A stretch of 64,000 nt of DNA from CADEDH01 sp041394285 (GCA_041394285.1 JAWKIL010000004.1:310001-374000), one strand, 5' to 3'; shown: positions 15,608 to 24,697, counted from the stretch's first letter. Made by a program: numbers and translations. Notes: generated by a model not told the origin, from the letters alone.

Positions 15608-16453
15608 ATGATCGACCGGACGCAGCGCGAGGCAGCCGTGATAGCCCGCACCGACGAGGCCCTCGGCGCCCCGGTCACCTACAGCCGGCTGGTGGCCGAC
15701 CTGCGGGCGCTGGACATCCCCGCCGGCCGCCCCGTGATCGTGCACTCGTCGCTGTCGGCCATCGGCTGGGTGGCGGGCGGGCCGTCGGTGGTGGTCGACG
15801 CCCTGGTCGACGCGCTCGCCCCGGCCACCGTGATGGTCCCGACCCAGAGCGGCAGCCGGAGCGACCCCCAGTACTGGCACAACCCGCCGGTGCCACTCCA
15901 CTGGCTGCCGATCATCCGGGAGCAGACGCCGGCGTTCGATCCGCTCCGGGTCGAGACCCGGGGCATGGGGCAGATCGTGGAGGCGTTCCGCACCGACCGG
16001 CGGGCGGTCCGGGGCCCCCATCCCACCGTGTCGTTCGCCGCCATCGGGCCCGACGCCGCCCAGCTCGTCTCGCCCCACGATCTGGTCCCCCAGTTCGGCG
16101 ACACGTCGCCGCTGGGCCGCCTCTACGAGGCCGACGGTGTGATCCTCCAGCTCGGCGTCACCCACAGCACCAACACGTCGTTCCACCTGGCCGAGACCCG
16201 GGCCGAGTGGCCGGGCAAGCCGGGGCCGATCGAGGACGGGGCGGCGCTGCTGGTGGACGGCCGGTCGCAGTGGGTGCCCTTCGACGGCGAGGTAGCCGAG
16301 ACCGACGACTTCGAGGAGCTGGGCGAGGCGTTCATGGCGGCCCACCCGCCCCACGAGGGCCGGGTGGGCATCGCCCCGTCACGGTGGTGCTCGATGGTGG
16401 ACGCCGTCGACTTCGCCACTCCCTGGTTCGCCGCCCACCGGGGCGGGGGCTGA
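15608..16453 (+). CDS. AAC(3)-family (Antibiotic_NAT) N-acetyltransferase
   Basis: A 281-aa protein starting MIDRTQREAAV. It carries the aminoglycoside 3-N-acetyltransferase family signatures: PVIVHSSLSAIGWVAGG near residue 40, ATVMVPTQSG, TRGMGQIVEAFR, RGPHPTVSFAAIG (catalytic His region) and LYEADGVILQLGV with THSTNTSFHLAE. The family acetylates the 3-amino group of 2-deoxystreptamine aminoglycosides, but many chromosomal actinobacterial members have other or unknown amines as substrate. Whether it confers resistance cannot be read from sequence. Codon use and GC fit the neighbours. Confidence 0.88.
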   Translation: MIDRTQREAAVIARTDEALGAPVTYSRLVADLRALDIPAGRPVIVHSSLSAIGWVAGGPSVVVDALVDALAPATVMVPTQSGSRSDPQYWHNPPVPLHWLPIIREQTPAFDPLRVETRGMGQIVEAFRTDRRAVRGPHPTVSFAAIGPDAAQLVSPHDLVPQFGDTSPLGRLYEADGVILQLGVTHSTNTSFHLAETRAEWPGKPGPIEDGAALLVDGRSQWVPFDGEVAETDDFEELGEAFMAAHPPHEGRVGIAPSRWCSMVDAVDFATPWFAAHRGGG

Positions 16454-16531
16454 CGCCGTCGACGCTGACGGTCCAAGGACCCTGTTCGCCCGCCGGGCTG
16501 GGCCGTAGCGTCCGCCCCGGAGGTGTGCGCC

Positions 16532-17734
16532 ATGGATTTCCGGGTGTCGGAGGAGATGTCGGTCCGGCTGGACATGATCAACGAGTTCATGACCCGGGAG
16601 GTGATCCCGCTGGAGGGCGAGCTGCTCCACGGCACACCCGAGTCGCTGGCCGCGGCGGTGGCCGGGGCCCAGGCCAAGGTCAAGCAGATGGGGCTGTGGG
16701 CCCCCAACCACCCGGTGGAGTTCGGCGGCCTCGGGCTGTCGATGGTGGACCACGGCCTGTTCGCCGAGGCGGTGGGCCGCAGCCCGCTGGGCATGACCGT
16801 GTTCGGCACCCAGGCCCCCGACGCCGGCAACATCGAGATCCTCCACAAGTACGGCACCCCGGAGCAGAAGGACCGCTGGCTCCGCCCCCTGGTGGAGGGC
16901 GAGATCCGAAGCTGCTTCTCCATGACCGAGCCCGAGACCGCCGGGTCCAATCCCACCCTGTTGGCCACCCGGGCCACGGTGGACGGCGACGGCTACGTGA
17001 TCAACGGGCAGAAGTGGTTCACCTCGTTGGCCGACGGCGCCGCCTTCGCCATCACCATGGCCGTCACCGACCCCGACGCCCCACCCCACCGCCGGGCCAG
17101 CATGATCATCGTCCCCACCGACACCCCCGGCTTCAACCTGGTGCGCAACGTGAGCGTGATGGGCCACTCGGGCAGCGGCCACGCCAGCCACGGCGAGGTG
17201 ATCTACCAGGGGTGCCGGGTTCCCCGCTCGAACCTGCTGGGCGACGAGGGCGGCGGGTTCGTCATCGCCCAGGACCGCCTGGGCCCAGGCCGCATCCACC
17301 ACTGCATGCGCTGGCTGGGCATCGCCGGCCGGGCGTTCGAGATGATGTGCCGCCGGGCCAACGAGCGGGTGATCGACGGCGACGGCAGCCGCCTGGCCGA
17401 CCGCCAGGTGATCCAGCACTGGGCGGCCGAGCTCGACGCCGAGATCCGGGGCGCCCGCCTCCAGGTGCTGCACTGCGCCGCCCTGATCGACGCCGAGGGG
17501 GCCAAGGCGGCCCGGGACGAGATCTCGGCCATCAAGTTCGTGGTGGCCAACACCATGCTGAAGGCCGTCGACACCGCCATCCAGGTGCACGGGGCCCTGG
17601 GCGTCACCGACGACACCGTGCTGGCCTACTGGTACCGCCACGAGCGGGCAGCCCGCATCTACGACGGCGCCGACGAGGTGCACAAGACGAGCCTCGGCCG
17701 CCGGGTCCTGCGCCGCTACGCCACACCGAGCTGA
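16532..17734 (+). CDS. Acyl-CoA dehydrogenase
   Basis: About 400 aa starting MDFRVSEEMSVRL. The ATG at 16532 is preferred over a GTG nine bases upstream because GGAGGTG lies 6-7 bp before it. ACAD features are the N-domain PVEFGGLGLS, the middle-domain SCFSMTEPETAGSNPTLL with GQKWFTS, and a C-terminal VHGALGVTDDTVLAYWYRHERAARIYDGADEVHK. The latter carries the usual C-terminal binding loop and resembles the FadE clade in which Glu/Arg pairs replace the classic base. FAD-dependent; substrate unknown. Confidence 0.92.
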   Translation: MDFRVSEEMSVRLDMINEFMTREVIPLEGELLHGTPESLAAAVAGAQAKVKQMGLWAPNHPVEFGGLGLSMVDHGLFAEAVGRSPLGMTVFGTQAPDAGNIEILHKYGTPEQKDRWLRPLVEGEIRSCFSMTEPETAGSNPTLLATRATVDGDGYVINGQKWFTSLADGAAFAITMAVTDPDAPPHRRASMIIVPTDTPGFNLVRNVSVMGHSGSGHASHGEVIYQGCRVPRSNLLGDEGGGFVIAQDRLGPGRIHHCMRWLGIAGRAFEMMCRRANERVIDGDGSRLADRQVIQHWAAELDAEIRGARLQVLHCAALIDAEGAKAARDEISAIKFVVANTMLKAVDTAIQVHGALGVTDDTVLAYWYRHERAARIYDGADEVHKTSLGRRVLRRYATPS

Positions 17735-17923
17735 GCCCGGCAGCCCGCGAGACGTAGACCCGCTGGTAGCCCTCGGCGGGGGTGGCAGTCGAGGTTCTCT
17801 GTTCCTGATCAGGGGATCGGGGCCGGGCGCCTCGCGGTGCGGGGAGATCGGCCCTGGTGTCGGGTATACCGGGGTCCGGAGACGACCCGACCGACCCGAA
17901 ACCGAGCTGAGAGTGAGGCCCCG

Positions 17924-18337
17924 ATGGCCGACACCGACGACCCCACCGAGCTGATCGACGCCCAGATCGCCGCCCTGTCCGGCGACTGGCGGGGTGAGCT
18001 GATGGCCCGGCTCCGGGCCCTGATCCACACCGCCGACCCCGACGTGGTGGAGACGGTGAAGTGGCGCAAGCCGTCCAACGGCAACCTCGGCGTGCCGGTG
18101 TGGGAGCACGACGGGATCATCTGCACCGGCGAGACCTACAAGGACAAGGTCAAGCTCACCTTCGCCAAGGGGGCCAAGGTCGACGACCCGTCCAAGCTGT
18201 TCAACTCGAGCCTCGACGGCAACGCCCGCCGGGCCATCGACTTCTTCGAGGGCGGCGAGGTCGACGAGGCGGCCTTCGTGACCCTCATCCAGACCGCGGT
18301 GGCCGTCAACGAGTCGACCGCCAAGAAGAAGAAGTAG
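17924..18337 (+). CDS. DUF1801-domain protein
   Basis: A 137-aa protein (MADTDDPTELIDAQI). It matches the YdhG/DUF1801 pattern: a helix with WRGELMARLRALIHTADPD, then VVETVKWRKPSNGN, WEHDGIICTGETYKDKVKLTFAKGA (split motif of the beta sheet), and SLDGNARRAIDFFEG. It ends in a Lys tail. The family is small, soluble and of unknown biochemical function. Start chosen at the ATG after GTGAGG; the frame is open further upstream without homology. Confidence 0.85.
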   Translation: MADTDDPTELIDAQIAALSGDWRGELMARLRALIHTADPDVVETVKWRKPSNGNLGVPVWEHDGIICTGETYKDKVKLTFAKGAKVDDPSKLFNSSLDGNARRAIDFFEGGEVDEAAFVTLIQTAVAVNESTAKKKK

Positions 18338-18397
18338 CTGGCCCCGGGAAGTGCGGGGCGGGCGGGTTCGGGCCCCGGGATCGGTAGGTTCGGAGCC

Positions 18398-19744
18398 GTG
18401 TCGAAGGTACTGATGTCGCTGCCCGTGGGTGAACGGGTCGGGATCGCCTTCTCCGGTGGTCTCGACACCTCCGCCGCCGTCGCCTGGATCCGGGAGAAGG
18501 GGGCGATCCCCTACACCTACACCGCCGATCTGGGCCAGTACGACGAGCCCGACCTGTCGAGCGTGCCCGACCGGGCCCTGGCCTACGGCGCCCACCAGGC
18601 CCGCCTGGTCGACTGCCGGGCCGACCTGGTGCGCGAGGGTCTCATGGCCCTGCAGTGCGGGGCCTTCCACATCCGCACCGCCGGCCGCACCTACTTCAAC
18701 ACCACACCCCTGGGCCGGGCCGTCACCGGCACCCTGCTGGTGCGGGCCATGAAGGAAGACGGCGTCGACATCTGGGGCGACGGCAGCACCTACAAGGGCA
18801 ACGACATCGAGCGCTTCTACCGCTACGGCCTGCTGGTCAACCCGAACCTGCGGGTCTACAAGCCGTGGCTCGACCAGACCTTCGTCGACGAGCTGGGCGG
18901 CCGGGCCGAGATGAGCATCTTCCTCCAGGAGCGCAACCTCCCCTACCGGGACTCGGTGGAGAAGGCCTACTCCACCGACGCCAACCTGTGGGGTGCCACC
19001 CACGAGGCCAAGCAGCTGGAGAACCTCGACACCGGCATGGAGATCGTCGCCCCCATCATGGGTGTGGCCCATTGGGACCCGGCGGTGGACATCGCCCCCG
19101 AGGACATCACCGTCCGCTTCGCCGAGGGCTGGCCGGTGGCCATCAACGGCAAGGAGTACCCCACCCAGCTCGACCTGGTGATGGAGGCCAACGCCATCGG
19201 CGGCCGCCACGGCCTGGGCATGAGCGACCAGATCGAGAACCGCATCATCGAGGCCAAGAGCCGGGGGATCTACGAGGCCCCTGGGATGGCTCTGCTGCAC
19301 CTCGCCTACGAGCGCCTGGTCACCGCCATCCACAACGAGGGCACGATCGAGAACTACGCCACCATGGGCCGCCGCCTGGGCCGTCTGCTCTACGAGGGCC
19401 GCTGGTTCGACCCCCAGACGCTGATGCTGCGGGAACCGTTGCTGCGCTGGGTCGGCTCGGCCGTCACCGGCGAGGTGACGGTCCGCCTGCGCCGGGGGGA
19501 GGACTACTCGATCCTCGACACCACCGGTCCCAACCTCACCTATGTGCCCGAGCGCCTGTCGATGGAGCGGGTGGAAGACGCCGCCTTCGGCCCGCTCGAC
19601 CGGATCGGCCAGCTCACGATGCGCAACCTCGACATCGAGGACAGCCGGGCCAAGCTGGCCGTCTACCGCGACGTGGGCACGCTGGGATCGATCGGGATGC
19701 CGGCGCTCGACAGCGGCGAGGAGCCCGAGGGCTCGGCCGGCTGA
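18398..19744 (+). CDS. argG: Argininosuccinate synthase
   Basis: A 448-aa protein from a GTG start. ATP-pyrophosphatase P-loop SGGLDTS (residues about 20-26), then GQYDEPDLS, GRTYFNTTPLGRAV, GDGSTYKGNDIERFYRYG and FLQERNLPYRDSVEKAYS, all ArgG hallmarks. It condenses citrulline and aspartate to argininosuccinate with ATP, in arginine synthesis. The length and the insertion pattern match the longer E. coli-type ArgG (447 aa) rather than the about 400-aa type commonly seen beside argH in actinobacteria. No other arg gene is adjacent. Confidence 0.95.
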   Translation: MSKVLMSLPVGERVGIAFSGGLDTSAAVAWIREKGAIPYTYTADLGQYDEPDLSSVPDRALAYGAHQARLVDCRADLVREGLMALQCGAFHIRTAGRTYFNTTPLGRAVTGTLLVRAMKEDGVDIWGDGSTYKGNDIERFYRYGLLVNPNLRVYKPWLDQTFVDELGGRAEMSIFLQERNLPYRDSVEKAYSTDANLWGATHEAKQLENLDTGMEIVAPIMGVAHWDPAVDIAPEDITVRFAEGWPVAINGKEYPTQLDLVMEANAIGGRHGLGMSDQIENRIIEAKSRGIYEAPGMALLHLAYERLVTAIHNEGTIENYATMGRRLGRLLYEGRWFDPQTLMLREPLLRWVGSAVTGEVTVRLRRGEDYSILDTTGPNLTYVPERLSMERVEDAAFGPLDRIGQLTMRNLDIEDSRAKLAVYRDVGTLGSIGMPALDSGEEPEGSAG

Positions 19745-19779
19745 GCTCCGGCTCTGCCCGCCCTGTCGGGGCCAGCGCG

Positions 19780-20421
19780 ATGCACGTCGACGTCGTCGCC
19801 GTCCTCGACGTGGTCGGCATCTACGTCTTCGCCCTGTCGGGCGGTCTGATGGCCGTCCGGCGCAGCATGGACGTCGTCGGTGTGCTCGTGCTCGGGCTCG
19901 TCACCGGGTTCGCCGGGGGCGTGGCCCGGGACGTGCTGATCGGCGACCTCCCGCCCCGGTTCGTGCGCACCGAGGGCCTGCTGCTGGTGCCGATCGTGGC
20001 CGCCCTCACGATCCTGCTCGCCCCCGCCTTGCCCGATCGCCTCCGCCAACCGGTGCTGGTGCTCGACGCCGTGGGCCTGGGGCTGTTCGCCACCGTGGGC
20101 GCCACCCGGGCTGTCGACGCCGGCCTCGGCCTCGGCGCCACCGTGCTGATCGGCACCGTCTCGGCCGTCGGCGGCGGCCTGGTGCGAGACCTCCTGGCCG
20201 ACCAGATCCCCGAGATCCTGGCCGAAGGCAGCCGGCTCTACGCCGTGCCCGCCGCCCTCGGCGCCCTGCTGGTGGCGCTCGGCCACCGGGCCGAGCTCAC
20301 CCCCACCGCCGTGCAGGCCGGGGCCGTGGCCGCCGCCGTCGCCCTGCGCCTGGCCTCGCTCCGGTTCGGCTGGCATGTCCCGGCCCGGGTCTGGCGGCCG
20401 AGGGGCATCCGGCGGAGCTGA
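19780..20421 (+). CDS. TRIC-type cation channel family protein (UPF0126/YicG-like)
   Basis: A 213-aa protein with seven hydrophobic helices arranged as two repeats of three plus one, the layout of bacterial TRIC channels. The two signature loops are GFAGGVARDVLIGDLPPRF and AVGGGLVRDLLADQIPEIL, each carrying the conserved GGxxRDxL motif. Prokaryotic members conduct K+ or glycine-related cargo as trimers; the substrate here is not known. It starts 36 bp after argG with no evident functional link. Confidence 0.88.
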   Translation: MHVDVVAVLDVVGIYVFALSGGLMAVRRSMDVVGVLVLGLVTGFAGGVARDVLIGDLPPRFVRTEGLLLVPIVAALTILLAPALPDRLRQPVLVLDAVGLGLFATVGATRAVDAGLGLGATVLIGTVSAVGGGLVRDLLADQIPEILAEGSRLYAVPAALGALLVALGHRAELTPTAVQAGAVAAAVALRLASLRFGWHVPARVWRPRGIRRS

Positions 20422-20531
20422 GTCCCGGTCTGTCTGCGAACTGTGTACGCGTTTTCCCTCTTTTCGTGATTTCTTCCTCGGACGGGCTCAGATTCGCCTT
20501 CACTGTCACACCCCCTGACTAGGTTTGCCGT

Positions 20532-21899
20532 ATGGATTCGGCGGGATCTGAGCACGTGGGGGATGGGTTCGGGGGTGACTCCCCGGCCGCTGTCCTGGCT
20601 GATCTCGCTGTGCTCATGGACCGGGTGCACGCCTTGCCGCTCGACGGATGCTGGGATCACGAGACCCGGGCCCTGCTCGACGGGTTGGAGGTCGGGGTCC
20701 GGCGTCTCGACGCCGCCCGGGTGGCCGTGTTGGGTCAGGTCCAGCGGTCGGGCCTGCACCACGTCGACGGGCACGCGTCGGCCCGGGTGATGGTCCGTCA
20801 CGCCTGCCGCCTGTCAGGCCCGGAGGCCCTCCGCCGGGAGCGGGTCGAGAAGGCCGTGCGCCACCTCCCCCTCGTGGCCGACGCCTACCGGGCCGGGACC
20901 ATCGGCACCGAGCAGGTGGATCTGGTGGCCAAGGTGTACGCGAACGACCGGGTTCGAGACGCGCTCGTCGAGTTCCAGGCCGACCTGCTGGTGCTCGCTG
21001 TGGAGTGCGAGTATCCGGTGTTCGAGAAGTCGATCCGTTTCTGGGAACGCCTCGCCGATCAGGACGGCCCCGAACCCAGAGCCGACGAGGCCCACAAGAA
21101 CCGTCACTTCTCCCTGTCCCAGGACCCCGAGACCCTGGCCTGGAAGGTGAAGGGGTCACTGGGCCCGTTGCCGGGGGCGAAGGTGAGGGCACTGCTGGCG
21201 CGCCTGGCCGACCGGGAGCGGGAAGAAGACTGGGACGAGGCCCGGGGCCAGCATGGCGACAGCACCTGCGCTGCCGACCTGGCCCGCACTGAAGCCCAAC
21301 GGTGGGCCGACGCCCTGGTCCGCATGGCCGAGCTGGCCAACTCGGCCGATCCTGACGCCCCGAGCTCGGGGAGTGAGCACGTGATCGTGTGGGACGCCGA
21401 CACCTACCTGTCGACCGTGCACCGCGTCACCTGCACCGACCCGGCGTGCGACGCCGAAGCCCACGGGAACTCTCCGAGTTCCTTGACCAACCGGTGGTAC
21501 GACCCGACGACGTACCGGTGCGAGACCATCGACGGCGACCCGCTGGAACCGGTCGAAGCCGCGCTCGACAGCTTCCACCACCACGTGCGGGTGGTGCTCG
21601 TCACCGGCGGGCAACCCACCGCCGTCGGGTCCCGTCGCCGGCTGTTCACCGGCCGCAACCGCCTCGCGGTCAAGCTCCAGAGCCCGACCTGTCTGTGGCC
21701 CGGGTGCTGGGTCCCCACCTCGGTGTGCGAAGCCGACCACGCCCATCCCCACGCGGCGGGAGGCAAGACCGAACCCGACAACGGCATACCCCTCTGCGGG
21801 CGCCACAACAGATGGAAGCAAAAGGGCTACACCACCGGATGCGACCCCGACACTGGGCGGTGGCGCACCTACCGCCCCGACGGCACCGAGATCCCCTGA
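20532..21899 (+). CDS. DUF222/13E12-type HNH endonuclease-domain protein
   Basis: A 455-aa protein. The N-terminal two thirds is the DUF222 helical domain (LDGLEVGVRRLDAARVAVLGQVQ, HVDGHASARVMVRH). The C-terminus is an HNH nuclease fold with CLWPGCWVPTSVCEADHAHP, AGGKTEPDNGIPLCGRHNRWK, and the tail typical of REP13E12-family proteins. These are multi-copy in many actinobacteria and possibly mobile. The about 110-bp upstream gap is unusually A/T-rich for this window (runs of Ts near 20,450-20,480). Confidence 0.9.
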   Translation: MDSAGSEHVGDGFGGDSPAAVLADLAVLMDRVHALPLDGCWDHETRALLDGLEVGVRRLDAARVAVLGQVQRSGLHHVDGHASARVMVRHACRLSGPEALRRERVEKAVRHLPLVADAYRAGTIGTEQVDLVAKVYANDRVRDALVEFQADLLVLAVECEYPVFEKSIRFWERLADQDGPEPRADEAHKNRHFSLSQDPETLAWKVKGSLGPLPGAKVRALLARLADREREEDWDEARGQHGDSTCAADLARTEAQRWADALVRMAELANSADPDAPSSGSEHVIVWDADTYLSTVHRVTCTDPACDAEAHGNSPSSLTNRWYDPTTYRCETIDGDPLEPVEAALDSFHHHVRVVLVTGGQPTAVGSRRRLFTGRNRLAVKLQSPTCLWPGCWVPTSVCEADHAHPHAAGGKTEPDNGIPLCGRHNRWKQKGYTTGCDPDTGRWRTYRPDGTEIP

Positions 21900-21934
21900 G
21901 GCGTCGGGGCCCGACCCATCGCTAACATCCGGCC

Positions 21935-22987
21935 ATGAACGCAGCGACCTCCGTGACCGAGCACTGGCACCGCACCGAGCGGCACCGGACCCACTACCTG
22001 GCCGCCGGCCCGGCAGACGGGCCGTTGCTGGTGTTCGTGCACGGCTGGCCCGAGCTGTCGATCAGCTGGCGCCACCAGCTGCCGGTGTTCGCCGGCATGG
22101 GGTTCCGCTGCGTCGCCCCCGACATGCGGGGCTACGGCCGCTCGTCGACCTACCCCGACCTGGCCAGCTACGCCCAGGAGCACATCGTGGCCGACATGAT
22201 CGAGCTGCTCGACGGCCTGGGCCGGGACCGGGCGGTGTGGATCGGCCACGACTGGGGCTCGCCCGTGGTGTGGAACGTGGCCAGCCACCACCCCGACCGG
22301 TGCCACGCCGTGGCTTCCCTGTGCGTGCCCTACGCCACGCTGGAGCGAGGGTGGGACCACACGATCGCCCTGGTCGACCGGTCCGTCTACCCCGAGGCCC
22401 AGTACCCGGTGGGCCAGTGGGACTACCAGCTCTACTACGCCGAGAACTTCGAGCAGGCCAGCGCCGGCTTCGACGCCGACCCCTACCTCACCGTCAAGGC
22501 CCTGTTCCGCAAGGGCAACCCGAAAGGGCTGGGCCAGCCGTCGGTCACGGCCTCGGTGCGGGCCAACGGCGGCTGGTTCGGTGGCGCCGGCGTGGCCCCC
22601 GACATCCCGGCCGACCACGACGTGGTGACCGACGACGACCTCCGTACCTACGCCGAGGCCCTGGAACGCAACGGGTTCACCGGCCCCGACGCCTGGTACA
22701 TGAACCACCCGGCCAACGAGGCCTACGCCGCCCGGGCCACCGACGGGGGCCGGCTGTCGATGCCGGTGCTGTTCCTCCACGCCCGCTACGACTACACGTG
22801 CGAGACGGTCAGCTCCCGGCTGGCCGACCCCATGCGGGAGCTGTGCGGTGACCTCACCGAGGCCGTGCTCGACACCGGCCACTGGATGGCCCAGGAACGC
22901 CCGGCCGAGGTCAACGCCGCGCTGGCCCGCTGGCTCGCCACCAGCGTGCCCGGGGTGTGGCCCGGCCCACCCGCCCCCGCCAGCTGA
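21935..22987 (+). CDS. Alpha/beta-hydrolase, epoxide hydrolase type
   Basis: A 350-aa protein. The oxyanion motif is HGWPELS, the nucleophile elbow is GHDWGSPVVW (catalytic Asp), and the terminal His is in DTGHWMAQERP. The cap region supplies Tyr residues (YQLYYAENFEQ, DAWYMNHP) that in epoxide hydrolases polarise the ring. The Asp nucleophile distinguishes it from Ser esterases; haloalkane dehalogenases also use Asp, but HGWP and the cap tyrosines favour epoxide hydrolase. Substrate unknown. Confidence 0.88.
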   Translation: MNAATSVTEHWHRTERHRTHYLAAGPADGPLLVFVHGWPELSISWRHQLPVFAGMGFRCVAPDMRGYGRSSTYPDLASYAQEHIVADMIELLDGLGRDRAVWIGHDWGSPVVWNVASHHPDRCHAVASLCVPYATLERGWDHTIALVDRSVYPEAQYPVGQWDYQLYYAENFEQASAGFDADPYLTVKALFRKGNPKGLGQPSVTASVRANGGWFGGAGVAPDIPADHDVVTDDDLRTYAEALERNGFTGPDAWYMNHPANEAYAARATDGGRLSMPVLFLHARYDYTCETVSSRLADPMRELCGDLTEAVLDTGHWMAQERPAEVNAALARWLATSVPGVWPGPPAPAS

Positions 22988-23149
22988 GCCACCGATCCAC
23001 CTCGGCCACCACGTACACGGCGTAACCGGCGCCCACGCCGGCCAGCAGGGCGGCGACCACGGCCGGCACCGCCGCCTGGGCCGGAGGGCGGTCCGGATCT
23101 GGCCGGTGTCGGCGTCGGGGCGGATGCCGAGGACCTGATACGGGTCCAC
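22911..23149 (-). pseudogene. Possible remnant of a J-domain-like small membrane protein
   Basis: From a GTG at 23149 the minus strand reads VDPYQVLGIRPDADTGQIRTA, the typical opening of a J-domain, then turns Arg/Pro/Trp-rich. In a second frame the same stretch continues as AVPAVVAALLAGVGAGYAVYVVAEV, a clear membrane helix, with a stop at 22911. This suggests one frameshifted gene that overlaps the 3' end of the hydrolase gene. The evidence is thin: no HPD motif remains. Confidence 0.25.
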
Positions 23150-23178
23150 CGAGCCCCTCCCCCGCCCTCGGCTCGCCC

Positions 23179-23277
23179 TCAGGCGGCGCCGTGGAAACAG
23201 AACAGGACCATCAGCGCCAGACAGCCGGCATAGCAGGTCAGCGACCGCAACCGTCCTTGCACCTCGGGGTTCCTCAT
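23179..23277 (-). CDS. Candidate 32-aa membrane peptide
   Basis: An ATG at 23277 opens a 32-codon frame beginning MRNPEVQGRLRSL, followed by a hydrophobic helix (CYAGCLALMVLFCF) and a TGA stop at 23179-23181. Positive N-terminus plus one helix fits a small membrane peptide. No ribosome-binding site is obvious and nothing else supports expression, so this is a candidate only. Confidence 0.3.
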   Translation of the reverse strand: MRNPEVQGRLRSLTCYAGCLALMVLFCFHGAA

Positions 23278-23336
23278 GATCCCAACCTACGCCCGCCGGC
23301 CCGAGCGCCAAATAGGGGCCGCACCCCACAGGCGCC

Positions 23337-23903
23337 CTACGACCCACCACCCGCCCTGCGGTTGGCCTCGAAGTTCTCCAGGGCCCGCTGCACCATCGGG
23401 CGGCGGCGGCCGCCGGGCTCCACCACGATCGAGTCGGGGTCGCGCTCGCCCAGGCGCCCCAGCACATACATGGCGTGGGCCGCCGTCATGTGGGCCGGGA
23501 ACCCCTGGCTGTCCTGCATCTGGTTGGTGGCCACCTTGGTCATCCGGAGCTGGAAGGGGTCGTTCTCGGCCACCCGGGCGGCCCAGGCCAGCGTCTCGTC
23601 CACCAGCCGGTCCCGGGGCAGCACCCGGTTCACCAGCCCGCACCGCTCGGCCTCGGCCGCGTCCATGAACCGGGGCTCGTAGAGCAGCTCCTTGGCCTTG
23701 CGGATCGGGAGATCCCATGGCACGCAGAAATACTGGAAGTGGCTGCCCAGGAACATGGCGTCGTCGGCGGCGAAGATCACGTCCATGGCCGAGGCGATCA
23801 TCCACCCCCCGAAGATGCAGTACCCCTGCACCGCCGCCACCGTGGGCTTGGGCAGGTTCCGCCACCGCATCGTGTTCTCGTAGAACAGGTCGGTGGTCTG
23901 CTG
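23337..23903 (-). pseudogene. Enoyl-CoA hydratase, C-terminal part, cut off by the integrated element
   Basis: The frame reads QQTTDLFYENTMRWRNLPKP from the left junction, then AAVQGYCIFGGWMIASAMD (the crotonase oxyanion-hole/CoA loop), FGSH-like FLGSHFQYFCVPWDL, and EAERCGLVNRVLP, ending at 23337. It has no start codon of its own at the junction; the first Met is at 23870. The missing first 96 residues lie at 37,334-37,621, 13.4 kb away on the same strand. Joined, they give a crotonase of about 284 aa with no lost codon. As it stands the gene should be inactive. Confidence 0.93.
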
Positions 23904-23916
23904 TCAAGACGCACAT
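23890..23916 (-). other. attL junction (element left end/host)
   Basis: On the minus strand the junction reads GCGTCTTGA-CA-GCAGACC. The CA (23903-23902) is the shared core; everything to its right is host enoyl-CoA hydratase codons (CAG CAG ACC). Bases to the left belong to the element. The half-site CGTCTTG mirrors CAAGACG at the other end. Confidence 0.85.
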
Positions 23917-23970
23917 AAGTGGGCCCCGCACCGCAGCAACGGCCGGGGCCCGGACACCGGAGGCACCCCG

Positions 23971-24195
23971 ATGCCAGAGATCACATTTACCAGCCCGGCG
24001 CCCCTCGTGGCGACCGTGCACCTGACCGGCGCCACCATGCGACAAGTCACCGCCCTCGATGCCGGCGGCGGCCTGGTCGAGATCGAGCTGTCCGACTACG
24101 AGGTCGGTGCCCGCATCTCGGCCCGCGCCGATGTACTGGCCAACCTGCTAGCCGATGCGGTCGACGCCGTCGCCCGGCTTCGGGGGCACCACTGA
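23971..24195 (+). CDS. 74-aa protein of the element, unknown function
   Basis: Starts MPEITFTSPAPLVATVHL seven bases after GGAGG, a good ribosome-binding site, which decides the start. The 74 residues form a beta-rich N-terminal half (APLVATVHLTGATMRQVTAL) and an amphipathic Ala/Leu/Asp helix (ADVLANLLADAVDAVARL). It is the first gene inside the left end and runs opposite to the structural genes. Not recognised; it may be cargo or a small regulatory protein. Confidence 0.65.
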   Translation: MPEITFTSPAPLVATVHLTGATMRQVTALDAGGGLVEIELSDYEVGARISARADVLANLLADAVDAVARLRGHH

Positions 24196-24226
24196 CCGAC
24201 CTCGGCCCGGCACGAGCGGGCCTGCG

Positions 24227-24643
24227 CTACCCCCTGAGGTAGCTGAGCACCCCGTAGATCCCACCAACGAAACTGCCAAGGGCGCCGAGTATCTCTATAG
24301 TGCTCTTGGCGGTTTCGCGTAGACGTGGACCGGCCCAGGTCGAGGTCGCCTTCAGTCGCTGCAGGACATGTTGGCGCTTGTGTTCGATGAGGTGGCATCC
24401 GCCCAGGAGGCCCTTGGCGTTTCGTCGACAGGGTTTCCCCTCCTTCGTGATGGCGCCGCAGACGTTGGGTGCCCGCAGGACGAACCACGCGAATAGCACG
24501 AGCATCCCAGCCCCCGGGAAGACCTTGGCGGCCTGGGGCAGTGCGATCGCCAGATAGAGCAGGACGACCAGGAGGGCCAAGGCGGAAGGCACGGGGTAGT
24601 CCTTCCATGCGGCACGAATCAGTCGGCTGAGGCGGCGGGCCAT
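24227..24643 (-). CDS. Two-helix membrane protein with CGAxT-type Cys motif
   Basis: A 138-aa protein. The ATG at 24643 is chosen because CAGGAG lies nine bases before it. After a basic N-terminus (MARRLSRLIRAAWK) come two hydrophobic segments, ALALLVVLLYLAIALPQ and GAGMLVLFAWFVL. A cytoplasmic motif CGAITKEGKPCRRNAKG...C-x-L-x-E-H resembles the short zinc-binding CGAxTKxGxPC...CxxH modules seen in phage and actinobacterial proteins. A C-terminal hydrophobic stretch (LGALGSFVGGIYGVL) may be a third helix. Function unknown; a cargo gene of the element. Confidence 0.7.
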   Translation of the reverse strand: MARRLSRLIRAAWKDYPVPSALALLVVLLYLAIALPQAAKVFPGAGMLVLFAWFVLRAPNVCGAITKEGKPCRRNAKGLLGGCHLIEHKRQHVLQRLKATSTWAGPRLRETAKSTIEILGALGSFVGGIYGVLSYLRG

Positions 24644-24697
24644 GGCGGTCGACTCCTGTTTGCGGCGGCGTAACAGATTGTAGGACGCGGTGGACAT

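Noticed and set aside
15608..16453. Acquired antibiotic-resistance gene
   Set aside because: It belongs to the AAC(3) family, but base composition matches its neighbours, no mobile element flanks it, and chromosomal family members often have no resistance role.
20532..21899. DUF222/13E12 gene as the attachment target of the element
   Set aside because: phiRv1 uses a REP13E12 target, but here both junctions lie in the enoyl-CoA hydratase gene and the DUF222 gene is intact.
23893..23970. Longer N-terminus for the first plus-strand gene of the element, starting in host sequence
   Set aside because: It would cross the attL core, and a good ribosome-binding site supports the ATG at 23971.
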